This document shows, piece by piece, positions 48,966 to 56,940 of a DNA stretch of 64,000 bases. Source of the stretch: JALZAI01 sp038207565 (GTDB lineage: Bacteria; Actinomycetota; Actinomycetes; Mycobacteriales; Jatrophihabitantaceae); NCBI GenBank assembly GCA_038207565.1, contig JBBQZQ010000019.1, positions 11,770-75,769 of the forward strand. Reading direction: 5' to 3'. The notes under the pieces are model-generated. The model was not told where the DNA came from, made no database searches, and saw nothing but the letters and a program-made list of their open reading frames with translations. A program made the translations under genes and the position numbers. Position 1 is the stretch's first letter. Every line of letters starts with the position of its first letter.

Positions 48966-49886
48966 TCAGCGGTGTCCGATGCGGTAGGCCGACTGCGCGA
49001 GTTCGAAGAGCCGTTCGGTGTCGTACATCGCCTCAGCGACCGCTGCCGCAGTGGCGGCCAGGAGGCCGACGAGCAGGGCGACCCGCCACAGGGTGAGCCG
49101 CGGCGCCGGGCAGCGCAGCGCCTGGACCCGGTCCGCGACGTCGGCGACGGCGGCACCGAGAACGACGGCGGGCCCGGCGACGCGGGGCCTGGTAGCGGCG
49201 CGGGTGAGGGCGTCAGCGACGGTCTCGCGCCGGCCCGCAGCGGCGGCGTCCTCATCCGCCCAGCGTTCACAGGACAGTGCGAGGGCCCCTGGCAGGCGGC
49301 AGAGCAGGGGGTTCACCGCCGCGGCGAGGTGCGCGACACTCTGGTGGACGTGGTGGCGGTGGTGCAAGTGCGCCCGCTCGTGGGCCAACAGGGCGCGACG
49401 CTGGGCACCGTCGAGACTGCGCAGTAGACCGGTGCTGACGACGATGCGGCCGGGCCGCCCCGGCACCGCCATCGCGACCGGCTCGGCCGTGTCGAGCACC
49501 GCGAGTTCACTGTCGATGTCGGGCAGCGAACCGGCGAGCCGGTAGGCGTCGCGAACCGCGGCCAGTCGCCTGGTAGCGGCCATGAGGAACCGCGCCGCCA
49601 GCAGCACGACCGCGACGGCGGCCAGGACGCCGACCGGCGCGGCAACCGGGTCATGGTGGCGCAGCGCCGAGCCTGACCAGTGGCCGAAAGCGGACAGTCC
49701 CGGTGTCTGAGCGATCAGCGGGAAGGCGAGCAGCGCCAGCGACGCGCTGGAGCCGACGGCCGCCAGGACACCCCCTCCGGACAACAACCACGTCGATATC
49801 CCCGGCGGCAGGGTGCGGGCCAACCCGGGCGCGGCGAACCCGAACGCGCCGGTCAGCAGGAGAGACAGGTAAATCGACAGCGACAT
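48966..49886 (-). CDS. M56-family (BlaR1-like) membrane metalloprotease
   Basis: 306 residues. Four helices in the N- and C-terminal parts flank the zinc site HERAH (residues about 168-172), with the third ligand region ERWADEDAAAAGRRE downstream. There is no penicillin-binding sensor domain, so the signal is unknown. The ATG overlaps the BlaI gene stop (TGATG). M56-BlaI pairs act as protease-repressor switches. Confidence 0.9.
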   Translation of the reverse strand: MSLSIYLSLLLTGAFGFAAPGLARTLPPGISTWLLSGGGVLAAVGSSASLALLAFPLIAQTPGLSAFGHWSGSALRHHDPVAAPVGVLAAVAVVLLAARFLMAATRRLAAVRDAYRLAGSLPDIDSELAVLDTAEPVAMAVPGRPGRIVVSTGLLRSLDGAQRRALLAHERAHLHHRHHVHQSVAHLAAAVNPLLCRLPGALALSCERWADEDAAAAGRRETVADALTRAATRPRVAGPAVVLGAAVADVADRVQALRCPAPRLTLWRVALLVGLLAATAAAVAEAMYDTERLFELAQSAYRIGHR

Positions 49887-50254
49887 CAGCGCTCACCTCC
49901 CGTTCGGTCGCGGTCCAACAGTGCGGCCAACGTCGCCTCGTCCTCACGGGTCAGGGTGTTCAGGAACCGGGTGAGCACCGCGGCACGATCGCCGCCCTTG
50001 TCCAGCATGACCCGCATCCGCTCGGCAGCCAGGCCGGCATCGTCCAACAACGGCGTATAGGCATGGGCGCGACCGTTGAGTTCACGGCGTACCGCGCCCT
50101 TTGCGTGCAGGCGAGTGAGGATGGTCTGCACCGTGGTGTAGGCAAGCCCGCCGGCAAGCGAGTCAGCGACCTCGCCTGCGGTCAGCGGTCGATCCGCCGC
50201 CCACAGCGCCGCGAGCACCTCCGATTCGAGGCTGCCCTTCGCACGTCGTGCCAT
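49886..50254 (-). CDS. BlaI/MecI-family repressor
   Basis: 122 residues. Winged helix: LESEVLAALWAADRPLTAGEVADSLAGGLAYTTVQTILTRLHAKGAVRRELNGRAHAYTPL, then a dimerisation tail. ATG at 50254 is preferred to GTG at 50278 because AGGAG lies 8 nt before it. Two GTAGG-type palindromes at 50316-50358 are likely its operators. The companion M56 protease would cleave it on signal. Confidence 0.92.
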   Translation of the reverse strand: MARRAKGSLESEVLAALWAADRPLTAGEVADSLAGGLAYTTVQTILTRLHAKGAVRRELNGRAHAYTPLLDDAGLAAERMRVMLDKGGDRAAVLTRFLNTLTREDEATLAALLDRDRTGGER

Positions 50255-50315
50255 CCTGGCAGCTCCTGTCCGGTTCACTCGGTCGGCCGAGCCCCCGAGG
50301 AGGGCCAGCGCCGCT

Positions 50316-50358
50316 CCTACAGCATAGTAGGGGTAGTCTCCTACGTGTATGTAGGAGA
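50316..50358. promoter_or_regulatory. two BlaI-type operators
   Basis: CCTAC-N6-GTAGG at 50316-50331 and TCTCCTAC-N6-GTAGGAGA at 50337-50358 (8-bp perfect arms). Centres are 24 bp apart. The TAC-N-GTA core is the BlaI/MecI/CopY operator form. The sites lie between the blaI and dedA genes and may control both directions. Confidence 0.7.
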
Positions 50359-50500
50359 TGGGGAAGGGTGCTGAGGTGCAGCTTCGTGACGAGACGCAGG
50401 TCCTCGACCGCCGTGTCCGGGACGGCCAGGGCCGCCGGGCGGGGCCGGGTTGTCGCGGTGGAGTGGGCCGTATCGGTGGCTCGTTGAGCGCGGTGACTCG

Positions 50501-51196
50501 ATGAACGCCGCGATGTCAAGTGTGGCCGTCAACCTGCTGGACCCACATTCGTTGCTGTCCTCCTTCGGGGCGCTCGGAGTGGGCGTGGTCCTGTTCGCCG
50601 AGACCGGGCTGCTGATCGGATTCTTCCTGCCGGGTGACTCGCTGCTGTTCACCGCCGGGGTCCTCGCGGCCGCACCGGCGACGGCCGCGCTGCACCTGCC
50701 GCTGGCCGGGGTGCTGGTCGCTGCCGCGATCGGGGCCTGCGCGGGAGCCCAGACCGGTTACCTGATCGGTCGCCGCGCCGGTCCGCCGCTGTTCGAGTCT
50801 GCCGACCGGCCGCGGTTACGCGACGGGCGCGACCGCGCAGAAACCTACCTGGCGCGCTACGGCTACGCCCGGGCGATCGTGCTGGCCCGCTTCGTCCCGA
50901 TCGTGCGGACGGTGCTTAATCCGTTGGCCGGCATCGTCGCCGTCCCGGCTCGGGTGTTCACGCTGTGGCAGGTCATCGGCGGCTTGCTGTGGTCGTTGGG
51001 GGTGACGCTGGCCGGCTATTGGCTGGGTTCGAGCATCCACAACGTCGACCGGTACCTGCTGCCCATCATCGCGGTCATCATCGTCGTCTCGCTGCTGCCG
51101 CTGGCGTTCGAGGCGCTGCGCTCGCGCCGCCGCAGGCACGGCGTCACCCGTTCGGCCCATGACACGGAAATGGAGAACGGCGTTGCTGACAGCTGA
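50501..51196 (+). CDS. DedA-family membrane protein
   Basis: 231 residues. Motifs: FAETGLLIGFFLPGDSLLFTAGVLAA, GYLIGRRAGPPLF, and the family's RFVPIVRTVLNPLAGIVAVPARVF. DedA proteins flip or recycle lipid carriers (such as undecaprenyl phosphate) and help membrane potential. It overlaps the PAP2 phosphatase gene by 38 bp; another DedA gene follows. Confidence 0.92.
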   Translation: MNAAMSSVAVNLLDPHSLLSSFGALGVGVVLFAETGLLIGFFLPGDSLLFTAGVLAAAPATAALHLPLAGVLVAAAIGACAGAQTGYLIGRRAGPPLFESADRPRLRDGRDRAETYLARYGYARAIVLARFVPIVRTVLNPLAGIVAVPARVFTLWQVIGGLLWSLGVTLAGYWLGSSIHNVDRYLLPIIAVIIVVSLLPLAFEALRSRRRRHGVTRSAHDTEMENGVADS

Positions 51197-51917
51197 CCAC
51201 TATCTCGGCGACGCGGGGGACTTCCTGCTGATCAACCGCTTCGCCCGCCGCACCGGGTGGCTGCACGGGGCGATGACGTTCTATGCCGGCACGCTCGGCA
51301 TCGCGATTCTGGCGCTGCTGTTGCTCGCCGGCTGGTGGCTCGCCCGGCGGCGGCGCGATCCGAAGATGATGGCTGCAGCCGTATGGGCGGCGCTTGGGAC
51401 CCTCGTCGCGGTCGGGGTGAACCAACCGATCGTGAGCGCCGTCGCCGAGAAACGACCCTACGCGAGCATCCCGCACATGCTGCTACTGGTTGACCGCTCA
51501 AGTGATTACGGGTTCCCCTCCGATCACGCCACCATGGCCGGTGCGGTTGCCGCAGGCTTGTACTTCGTCAACCGCCGACTCGGGCTCGCCGCGTGGATCG
51601 CCGCCCTGCTGCTCGCCTTCAGCCGGGTCTACGTCGGCGCGCATTACCCGCACGACGTGATTGCCGGTCTCGTCGTGGGCGCCGCCGTGATCGTGATCGG
51701 CAGGTTCGCCGCCGTTCCGCTGCTGACGTGGTTGCTCACCCGCCTCGCCGCAACCCCGCTCCGCCCACTGCTCGCCGCCGGCCCGGCAGCCGCGGCTCGA
51801 CCGGTGCCCGCCGCGAACGCGGGCACGTCAGCGCTGTCGCGACCCGCGGGCCGACCCGCTGCGCCGAGTACTCACCGAACGGGTGGTGCCCAGGGGACGG
51901 GCGCTGACGGGCGCTGA
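51159..51917 (+). CDS. PAP2-family membrane phosphatase
   Basis: 252 residues, five to six helices, with the three phosphatase motifs: KRPY (within AEKRPYAS), PSDHATMAG, and SRVYVGAHYPHDV. The C-terminal 60 residues are Ala/Pro/Arg-rich and disordered. Undecaprenyl diphosphate phosphatase activity would suit its place between two DedA genes. The ATG at 51159 lies within the upstream dedA gene. Confidence 0.92.
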   Translation: MTRKWRTALLTADHYLGDAGDFLLINRFARRTGWLHGAMTFYAGTLGIAILALLLLAGWWLARRRRDPKMMAAAVWAALGTLVAVGVNQPIVSAVAEKRPYASIPHMLLLVDRSSDYGFPSDHATMAGAVAAGLYFVNRRLGLAAWIAALLLAFSRVYVGAHYPHDVIAGLVVGAAVIVIGRFAAVPLLTWLLTRLAATPLRPLLAAGPAAAARPVPAANAGTSALSRPAGRPAAPSTHRTGGAQGTGADGR

Positions 51918-51929
51918 CGGGCGTCGAGA

Positions 51930-52586
51930 ATGACAAGCCTCGTCGACCGGTTGTTCACCCTGAATGCCGTTCTGGTCTACGTGGTGGTCACCGCCCTGGT
52001 CTTCGTCGAGGACGCGCTGTTTGTCGGGTTCGTGATCCCGGGCGAAACGGCCGCGGTACTCGGCGGTGTCATCGCCAGCCAGGGCCGCGTGCAGCTGTGG
52101 CTGATGATCGTCTTGGTCGTGGCCGCCGCCATCGTCGGTGACACGGTGGGCTACGAGATCGGTCGCCACGTCGGCGTCCGCATCCTGCAGTTGCGCGTGT
52201 TGGACAAGCGACGCCGCCGCCTGGACGACGCCCAGGATCTCCTGCGCCGCCGCGGCGGATCGGCCGTCTTCCTCGCCAGATTCGTGGCGTTCTTTCGTGC
52301 CGTGATGCCGGCCCTGGCCGGCACTGCCCGCATGCGCTACCTGCGATTCCTTGCGTTCAACGCGGCCGGGGGGCTCGTATGGGGCGCCGGATTCGGGGTG
52401 CTCGGATACGTGACCGGCAATTCCTACAAGGCCGTGGAGAAGTCCGTCGGTCGGGTCAGCGCCCTGGTCGTGCTCGGCCTGGTGTTGATCGCGCTGATCG
52501 TATGGCGGATCCGGGCGCACCGCGCCGAGTCCGACCGCGACGGCGAGCACGAGAGCGCGCACCTCGCGTCCGAAAGCGATCATTGA
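51930..52586 (+). CDS. second DedA-family membrane protein
   Basis: 218 residues. FVEDALFVGFVIPGETAAVLGGVIAS, GDTVGYEIGRHVG, and RFVAFFRAVMPALAGTARMRYLRF follow the DedA pattern but differ from the first copy (GET for GDS in the re-entrant loop). It starts 13 bp after the PAP2 gene and completes a dedA-pap2-dedA operon. Confidence 0.92.
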   Translation: MTSLVDRLFTLNAVLVYVVVTALVFVEDALFVGFVIPGETAAVLGGVIASQGRVQLWLMIVLVVAAAIVGDTVGYEIGRHVGVRILQLRVLDKRRRRLDDAQDLLRRRGGSAVFLARFVAFFRAVMPALAGTARMRYLRFLAFNAAGGLVWGAGFGVLGYVTGNSYKAVEKSVGRVSALVVLGLVLIALIVWRIRAHRAESDRDGEHESAHLASESDH

Positions 52587-52611
52587 GCCTCGCCACCGCG
52601 GTCTCAGCCGG

Positions 52612-53499
52612 TCACGAGCGGGCCCACACCTGATATGCCGTCGGGTGGTTGGTGATGGTCCAGTCGACACCGAGGCTGCGCAGGTTCGCCCAGCGTGTCT
52701 GATCTTCGGCGTTGTAGACGGCCACGCCGACACCGCGGTCGTGGGCGTTCTGGACCGCCCCGATCTGGACGTGGACGGTGTAGTAGGACGGCCCGATAGC
52801 GTCCACGCCGTAGGACAGGGCCACCGACAGCGCGACACCTTGCCCGTACTCGTAGAGCAGCGTGTGCATGCTCGTCACGTTGAAGTCGTAGCTCGCCGCG
52901 CGGCGGATCAGCTTGAGCGACGGACCGTCGAACGAGGTGACGCGGGCGCGCGTGATCAGCCCATCGGTGATGAGCGGCCCGAGAAAACGTCGCGCGTCGG
53001 CGTCATCGAGCTGGGTCTTTATTTCCGGCCAGACACGGACGTTGCGAATGCCTTTCACGGCAAACAGAACGGAGGTGTAACGAGCGAGGTGGTACTGCGC
53101 GCCTGTCCGCGACAGCGTGTGCCGGGTCAGACAGTCACGGTTGAGCACTTCGAACGGGGTCACCGAGATCATGTAATTGTGGCCGCTGCAGTAGAACACG
53201 CGGGTCGTGTCCTGGTCGTGCGCGAGGACAGCCACGTGATCGGAGGTAAACCTGACGTCCGTCTCCAGTATCTGACCTGCTTGGGCGGCCGCGACCATAC
53301 CCGGATAGGTGTTCTCCGGGTAGGCGTAGGCGCCGCCCCGGTGCGCGACGACGATCGGAGCGGGATTGACGGCGTTCGCGGCGGGTGCCCCGGCCAGTAC
53401 GACGCCGGCGACCCCGAGCAGCGCGCCGACCAGGTTAGAGATGATCGTCACGGGACCCGTTCTTCGAGGTGGCGAGGTCACATTCGCAGACACACCCAT
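52612..53499 (-). CDS. secreted glycerophosphodiester phosphodiesterase
   Basis: 295 residues. Signal peptide 1-43 (basic start, SNLVGALLGVAGVVLAGAPAANA), then the GDPD TIM barrel: HRGGAYAYPENTYPGM with the catalytic His and metal Glu, ETDVRFTSD and HDQDTTR with the second His, and the C-terminal GVDWTITNHP. It frees glycerol phosphate from lipid headgroups or wall polymers. Confidence 0.9.
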   Translation of the reverse strand: MGVSANVTSPPRRTGPVTIISNLVGALLGVAGVVLAGAPAANAVNPAPIVVAHRGGAYAYPENTYPGMVAAAQAGQILETDVRFTSDHVAVLAHDQDTTRVFYCSGHNYMISVTPFEVLNRDCLTRHTLSRTGAQYHLARYTSVLFAVKGIRNVRVWPEIKTQLDDADARRFLGPLITDGLITRARVTSFDGPSLKLIRRAASYDFNVTSMHTLLYEYGQGVALSVALSYGVDAIGPSYYTVHVQIGAVQNAHDRGVGVAVYNAEDQTRWANLRSLGVDWTITNHPTAYQVWARS

Positions 53500-53718
53500 G
53501 TATCGGCATCCGATGAGTCAAGTTCAGTCGACTGCCCGTCGCCGGCACGACATGCGGTCATCGCAGGCCGACCGGAAGTTACCCGATCGGTTGGACACAC
53601 CGGCGAGCATGCGCAGACTCTGGCCGACTACGGGCTCGAGCCGCAGGAACTCGTCGCGAAAGCTGGGTGGGCGGCCCTCTCGATCGGCTCACCGGCCGCT
53701 GAGATAACGCGGTAGCAC

Positions 53719-55203
53719 TCAGCCGAGGTCGTCGAGCGCCAGCGCCAGCACGAGGGCGCTGTGCCGGTGCGGCGCGGAGATGTCGCCGATCAGCTCCTCG
53801 ATGCGCTGCAGCCTGCCGTAGAGCGTCTGGCGCCGTAGCCGCAGTGCCCGAGACGTCCGCACCTTCGACGAGGAGTGCTGCAGATAGACACGCAGGGTCC
53901 GCACCAGCTCGCTGCCGTGGGCCGCGTCGTGGTCGATCAGGCGACCGATCTCCTCGCGGACCAGTTGCCCGGCCAGAGTTGAATCGCGCACCCCGGCCAG
54001 AAGTAGCGCCGCAGACATGCCGGCCGCCGACACCACCCGCGCCCCGCCTGGGGTAAGGGCCAGCGCAGCCCGGGCTCGGGCGATCGACCGGTCGACATCC
54101 TCCAGCCGGTCGACGACCGGGCCGGCGACCACCCGCGGTGAGGCGCCTGCCAGCCCGTCCACCGCACCGAGCACGGCGATCGCGGCGGCCATCTCGGCCG
54201 AGGTCCGGACCACGGCAACGACGTCTTCCCCTACCTCGGCGACCAGCGCGGTACCCGGAGCCACCGCGCCCACCGTCGCCCGTACGACGGCAGCCGGATC
54301 GGCCGTCCCGAGGTCGGTGACCACCAGGGCTGCGTAGCGGCCGCCGGCGGTGAACGGCAGCCCGAGCACGCCCGCCCGGGCGACCAGCTCCCCCGGGGAA
54401 CGCCAGCGCCGCTCGGTGAGATCATCGACCAGCTGCCGTCGTCGTACCTCGAGATCACCACCGGCGGGCGAGCGCAACAGCGCCAGAGCGAGGGCCTCGG
54501 CGCCGTACGTGCACGCCGCATGCACCAGCGGATCATCAGCGACGGCAGGCGGCAGGACGGCGACCTGGCCCCAGTGGCGATCCAGCAGGACGACGTCGCG
54601 GCGGGCGACGGGACGTCCCCGTCGCCCGGAGCCGTCCCGACGCACCCCGGTAGCCGCGACCAACGCCCCATCGGCGGTGGTCACGACCACCGGCGCGGAG
54701 GTCAGATCGGCGAGCACCGCCGTGAGCTCCTGCGCTCCGGCGCCGTCGATAAGCGCGTCAGTGAGTACCTCCCGGATGTCGCGCTCCCGTCGGATGCCGG
54801 CCGTCCTCTGCTCCAGGATGGCCGACTGCACTTGCTCGGTGACCTCCACGAAAGGAAAGACCTCATGAAGTACGACCAGCGGCAGCGCATGTTCGCGGCA
54901 AGCGGCGACCAGTGCGGGCGGCACCTCCAGGTAGGTCCAGCCTAGCTCGAGCGCCAGCCCCGCCACGCCCCGCTCAGCCAGCGCGGCCACGTAGGCAGCC
55001 TCGCCGAGCGGGCCGCGTCCGCTGATGCCCAGGCCCGTGGTGAGCAGCAGCTCGCCGCCCTTGAGCAGGTAGGGCGCCTCGGCCAGTTCGCTGGTGTGCA
55101 CCCAGCGCACCGGCCGGTCGAGCAGCTCGGCACCCACCACCACCTCGGGCGCGGCGCGTTGCACGACGTCGAGGGCCACGACCTGGGCAAGGGTGAGCGG
55201 CAC
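53719..55203 (-). CDS. PucR-family transcriptional regulator
   Basis: 494 residues from GTG 55203 (ATG at 55272 would add 23). N-terminal PucR domain (LTLAQVVALDVVQRAAPEVVVGAELLDRPVRWVHTSEL...LLTTG), a GGDEF-like middle, and the C-terminal helix-turn-helix (LRVYLQHSSSKVRTSRALRLRRQTLYGRLQRIEELIG). PucR activates purine catabolism genes. It is divergent from the hydroxylase operon at 55424. The HTH keeps the RTLYxRLxRIEE pattern. Confidence 0.9.
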   Translation of the reverse strand: MPLTLAQVVALDVVQRAAPEVVVGAELLDRPVRWVHTSELAEAPYLLKGGELLLTTGLGISGRGPLGEAAYVAALAERGVAGLALELGWTYLEVPPALVAACREHALPLVVLHEVFPFVEVTEQVQSAILEQRTAGIRRERDIREVLTDALIDGAGAQELTAVLADLTSAPVVVTTADGALVAATGVRRDGSGRRGRPVARRDVVLLDRHWGQVAVLPPAVADDPLVHAACTYGAEALALALLRSPAGGDLEVRRRQLVDDLTERRWRSPGELVARAGVLGLPFTAGGRYAALVVTDLGTADPAAVVRATVGAVAPGTALVAEVGEDVVAVVRTSAEMAAAIAVLGAVDGLAGASPRVVAGPVVDRLEDVDRSIARARAALALTPGGARVVSAAGMSAALLLAGVRDSTLAGQLVREEIGRLIDHDAAHGSELVRTLRVYLQHSSSKVRTSRALRLRRQTLYGRLQRIEELIGDISAPHRHSALVLALALDDLG

Positions 55204-55380
55204 GGTGACAAGCTCACCAGGCGGTGGACAGAACGTCCAGCCTGTCGTCTCAATTCGCTCCACAACGTCCATGGCGCGCGGAGCGCCGCCCTGAGCACGA
55301 TGGACGGCGACGGCATCGTCTCCGGGCAGCCGGGGACCAGGACCAGGACTCGGTACCACCGGCGGATCAGGACGGCGCAT

Positions 55381-55406
55381 CAGGCAGGCGCCTCAGGCAG
55401 GCGCAT
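55381..55406. repeat. 13-bp direct repeat upstream of the hydroxylase operon
   Basis: CAGGCAGGCGCCT and CAGGCAGGCGCAT head to tail, followed by CAGG. It ends 18 nt before the FAD-subunit GTG and is the only structured element between the PucR gene and the operon, so it is a candidate PucR site. Confidence 0.6.
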
Positions 55407-55423
55407 CAGGACAGGGGAACCCC

Positions 55424-56308
55424 GTGAAACCAGGCCTGTTCGACTATTTCACCCCGACGAGCATCCCGGAGACCCTCGAGCTGTTGCGCGAGTACGGCGG
55501 CGACGCGAAGGTGCTTGCCGGCGGCCAGAGCCTTGTGCCGATGCTCAACTTCCGGCTGGCAAGGCCGGCTCAGCTGGTCGACATCAACCACGTGGCCGGT
55601 CTCGACGGGATCGCGGTCGAGGACGGCACGCTCCGCATCGGCGCGATGACGCGGCAGCGAACCCTCGAGGCGAACCCGACAGCCGAGGGCGCATGGGGCC
55701 TGCTGCATGAGGCGGTCGGGCACGTCGGACACGTGCAGATCCGCACCCGGGGGACCGTGGGCGGGAGCCTGGCCCACGCCGACCCCGCCGCCGAACTTCC
55801 CGCCGCAGTCAGCGCGCTGGGCGCCACCTTGGTCGTGCAGCGCGCCGACGGCACGCGGGAGGTGGCCCCGGAGGAATTCTTCGAGGGTTACTTCACCACC
55901 TCCCTGGCCGAGGACGAACTGCTCACCGAGATCCGGGTGCCGGCCTGGCCGAGCGGTACCCGCAGTTGTTTCCTCGAAGTCAGCCGCCGACGCGGCGACT
56001 TCGCGCAGGTCGCAGTGGCGGCGGTGGTGGCCCGCAGCGACGGGCGGGTCACCCGGGCCGGGGTTGCCCTCGCAGGCGCGGCAGCCAGCACGGTGCAGGC
56101 GCACAGCATCGTCGACGGCTTGATCGGGAGCGAGCCCGACGCGGGCACCATCGCCGAGCTCGCCGGAAACTTCGCGGCCGAGCTCGACCCGCCGCCTGAC
56201 ATCCACGGCCCCGCCGAATACCGACGCCACCTGGCCCGACACCTGCTGCAGCGGGCCCTGGCCGAGGCGACCGGGACGCCCGGTGCCGCCCGGACGTCGG
56301 CGGCCTGA
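55424..56308 (+). CDS. molybdenum hydroxylase FAD-binding subunit
   Basis: 294 residues, CoxM/XdhB type. FAD motifs VLAGGQSLVPMLNFRLARP and IRTRGTVGGSLAHADPAAELPAA are diagnostic. It carries electrons from the iron-sulfur subunit to the acceptor. GTG start; the 77-bp gap to the next subunit is the widest in the operon. Confidence 0.94.
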   Translation: MKPGLFDYFTPTSIPETLELLREYGGDAKVLAGGQSLVPMLNFRLARPAQLVDINHVAGLDGIAVEDGTLRIGAMTRQRTLEANPTAEGAWGLLHEAVGHVGHVQIRTRGTVGGSLAHADPAAELPAAVSALGATLVVQRADGTREVAPEEFFEGYFTTSLAEDELLTEIRVPAWPSGTRSCFLEVSRRRGDFAQVAVAAVVARSDGRVTRAGVALAGAAASTVQAHSIVDGLIGSEPDAGTIAELAGNFAAELDPPPDIHGPAEYRRHLARHLLQRALAEATGTPGAARTSAA

Positions 56309-56384
56309 GGAAGCCAGCACCGGCAGACCTGACGACGACACGATTCAGGCCGGACCACGACCGGCCGGGAGAGCGAGAAGGACG

Positions 56385-56939
56385 ATGGACGTCGAGGAAC
56401 GCACAGCGCAACCCACCGCGCAATCCACAGCGCAACCCGCAGCGGCCCGGAACGTCGGCCTCCGCGAACGAACGATCACGGTGACGGTTAACGGAGCCGT
56501 GCACGAACGAACGGTTGCGGTGCGCCGGTCGCTGGTCGACTTCCTCCGGGAAGACCTCGGTCTGACCGGGTCGCACGTCGGGTGCGAGCACGGCGTCTGC
56601 GGAGCGTGCACGATCCTGATGGACGGTGACCCGATCAGAGCCTGCCTGCTGTTCGCCGTCCAGGCCGACGGCGCCGAGCTGACCACGGTCGAGGGCCTGG
56701 CCCCGCTCTCCGGCGAGGATCTGCACCCGATCCAACAGGCGTTCTGGGACAACCACGGTCTGCAGTGCGGCTTCTGCACCTCAGGCATCCTGCTCACCGC
56801 GTACGACTTCTTGCAGCACAAGCACCAGGCGAGCGAACCGGAGATCCGGGAGGCACTGTCGGGCAATCTCTGCCGGTGCACCGGTTACCAGGGCATCGTG
56901 CGCTCGATCCAGGCCGCCGACCAGGCATGGGAGCGCTGA
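56385..56939 (+). CDS. molybdenum hydroxylase [2Fe-2S] subunit
   Basis: 184 residues, CoxS/XdhC type. N-terminal ferredoxin cluster CEHGVCGAC with a fourth Cys in IRACLLF; second cluster CGFCTSG and CRCTGYQG. A 30-residue polar N-terminal extension (Gln/Thr/Ala) is longer than usual. One base separates it from the next gene. Confidence 0.94.
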   Translation: MDVEERTAQPTAQSTAQPAAARNVGLRERTITVTVNGAVHERTVAVRRSLVDFLREDLGLTGSHVGCEHGVCGACTILMDGDPIRACLLFAVQADGAELTTVEGLAPLSGEDLHPIQQAFWDNHGLQCGFCTSGILLTAYDFLQHKHQASEPEIREALSGNLCRCTGYQGIVRSIQAADQAWER

Positions 56940-56940
56940 G

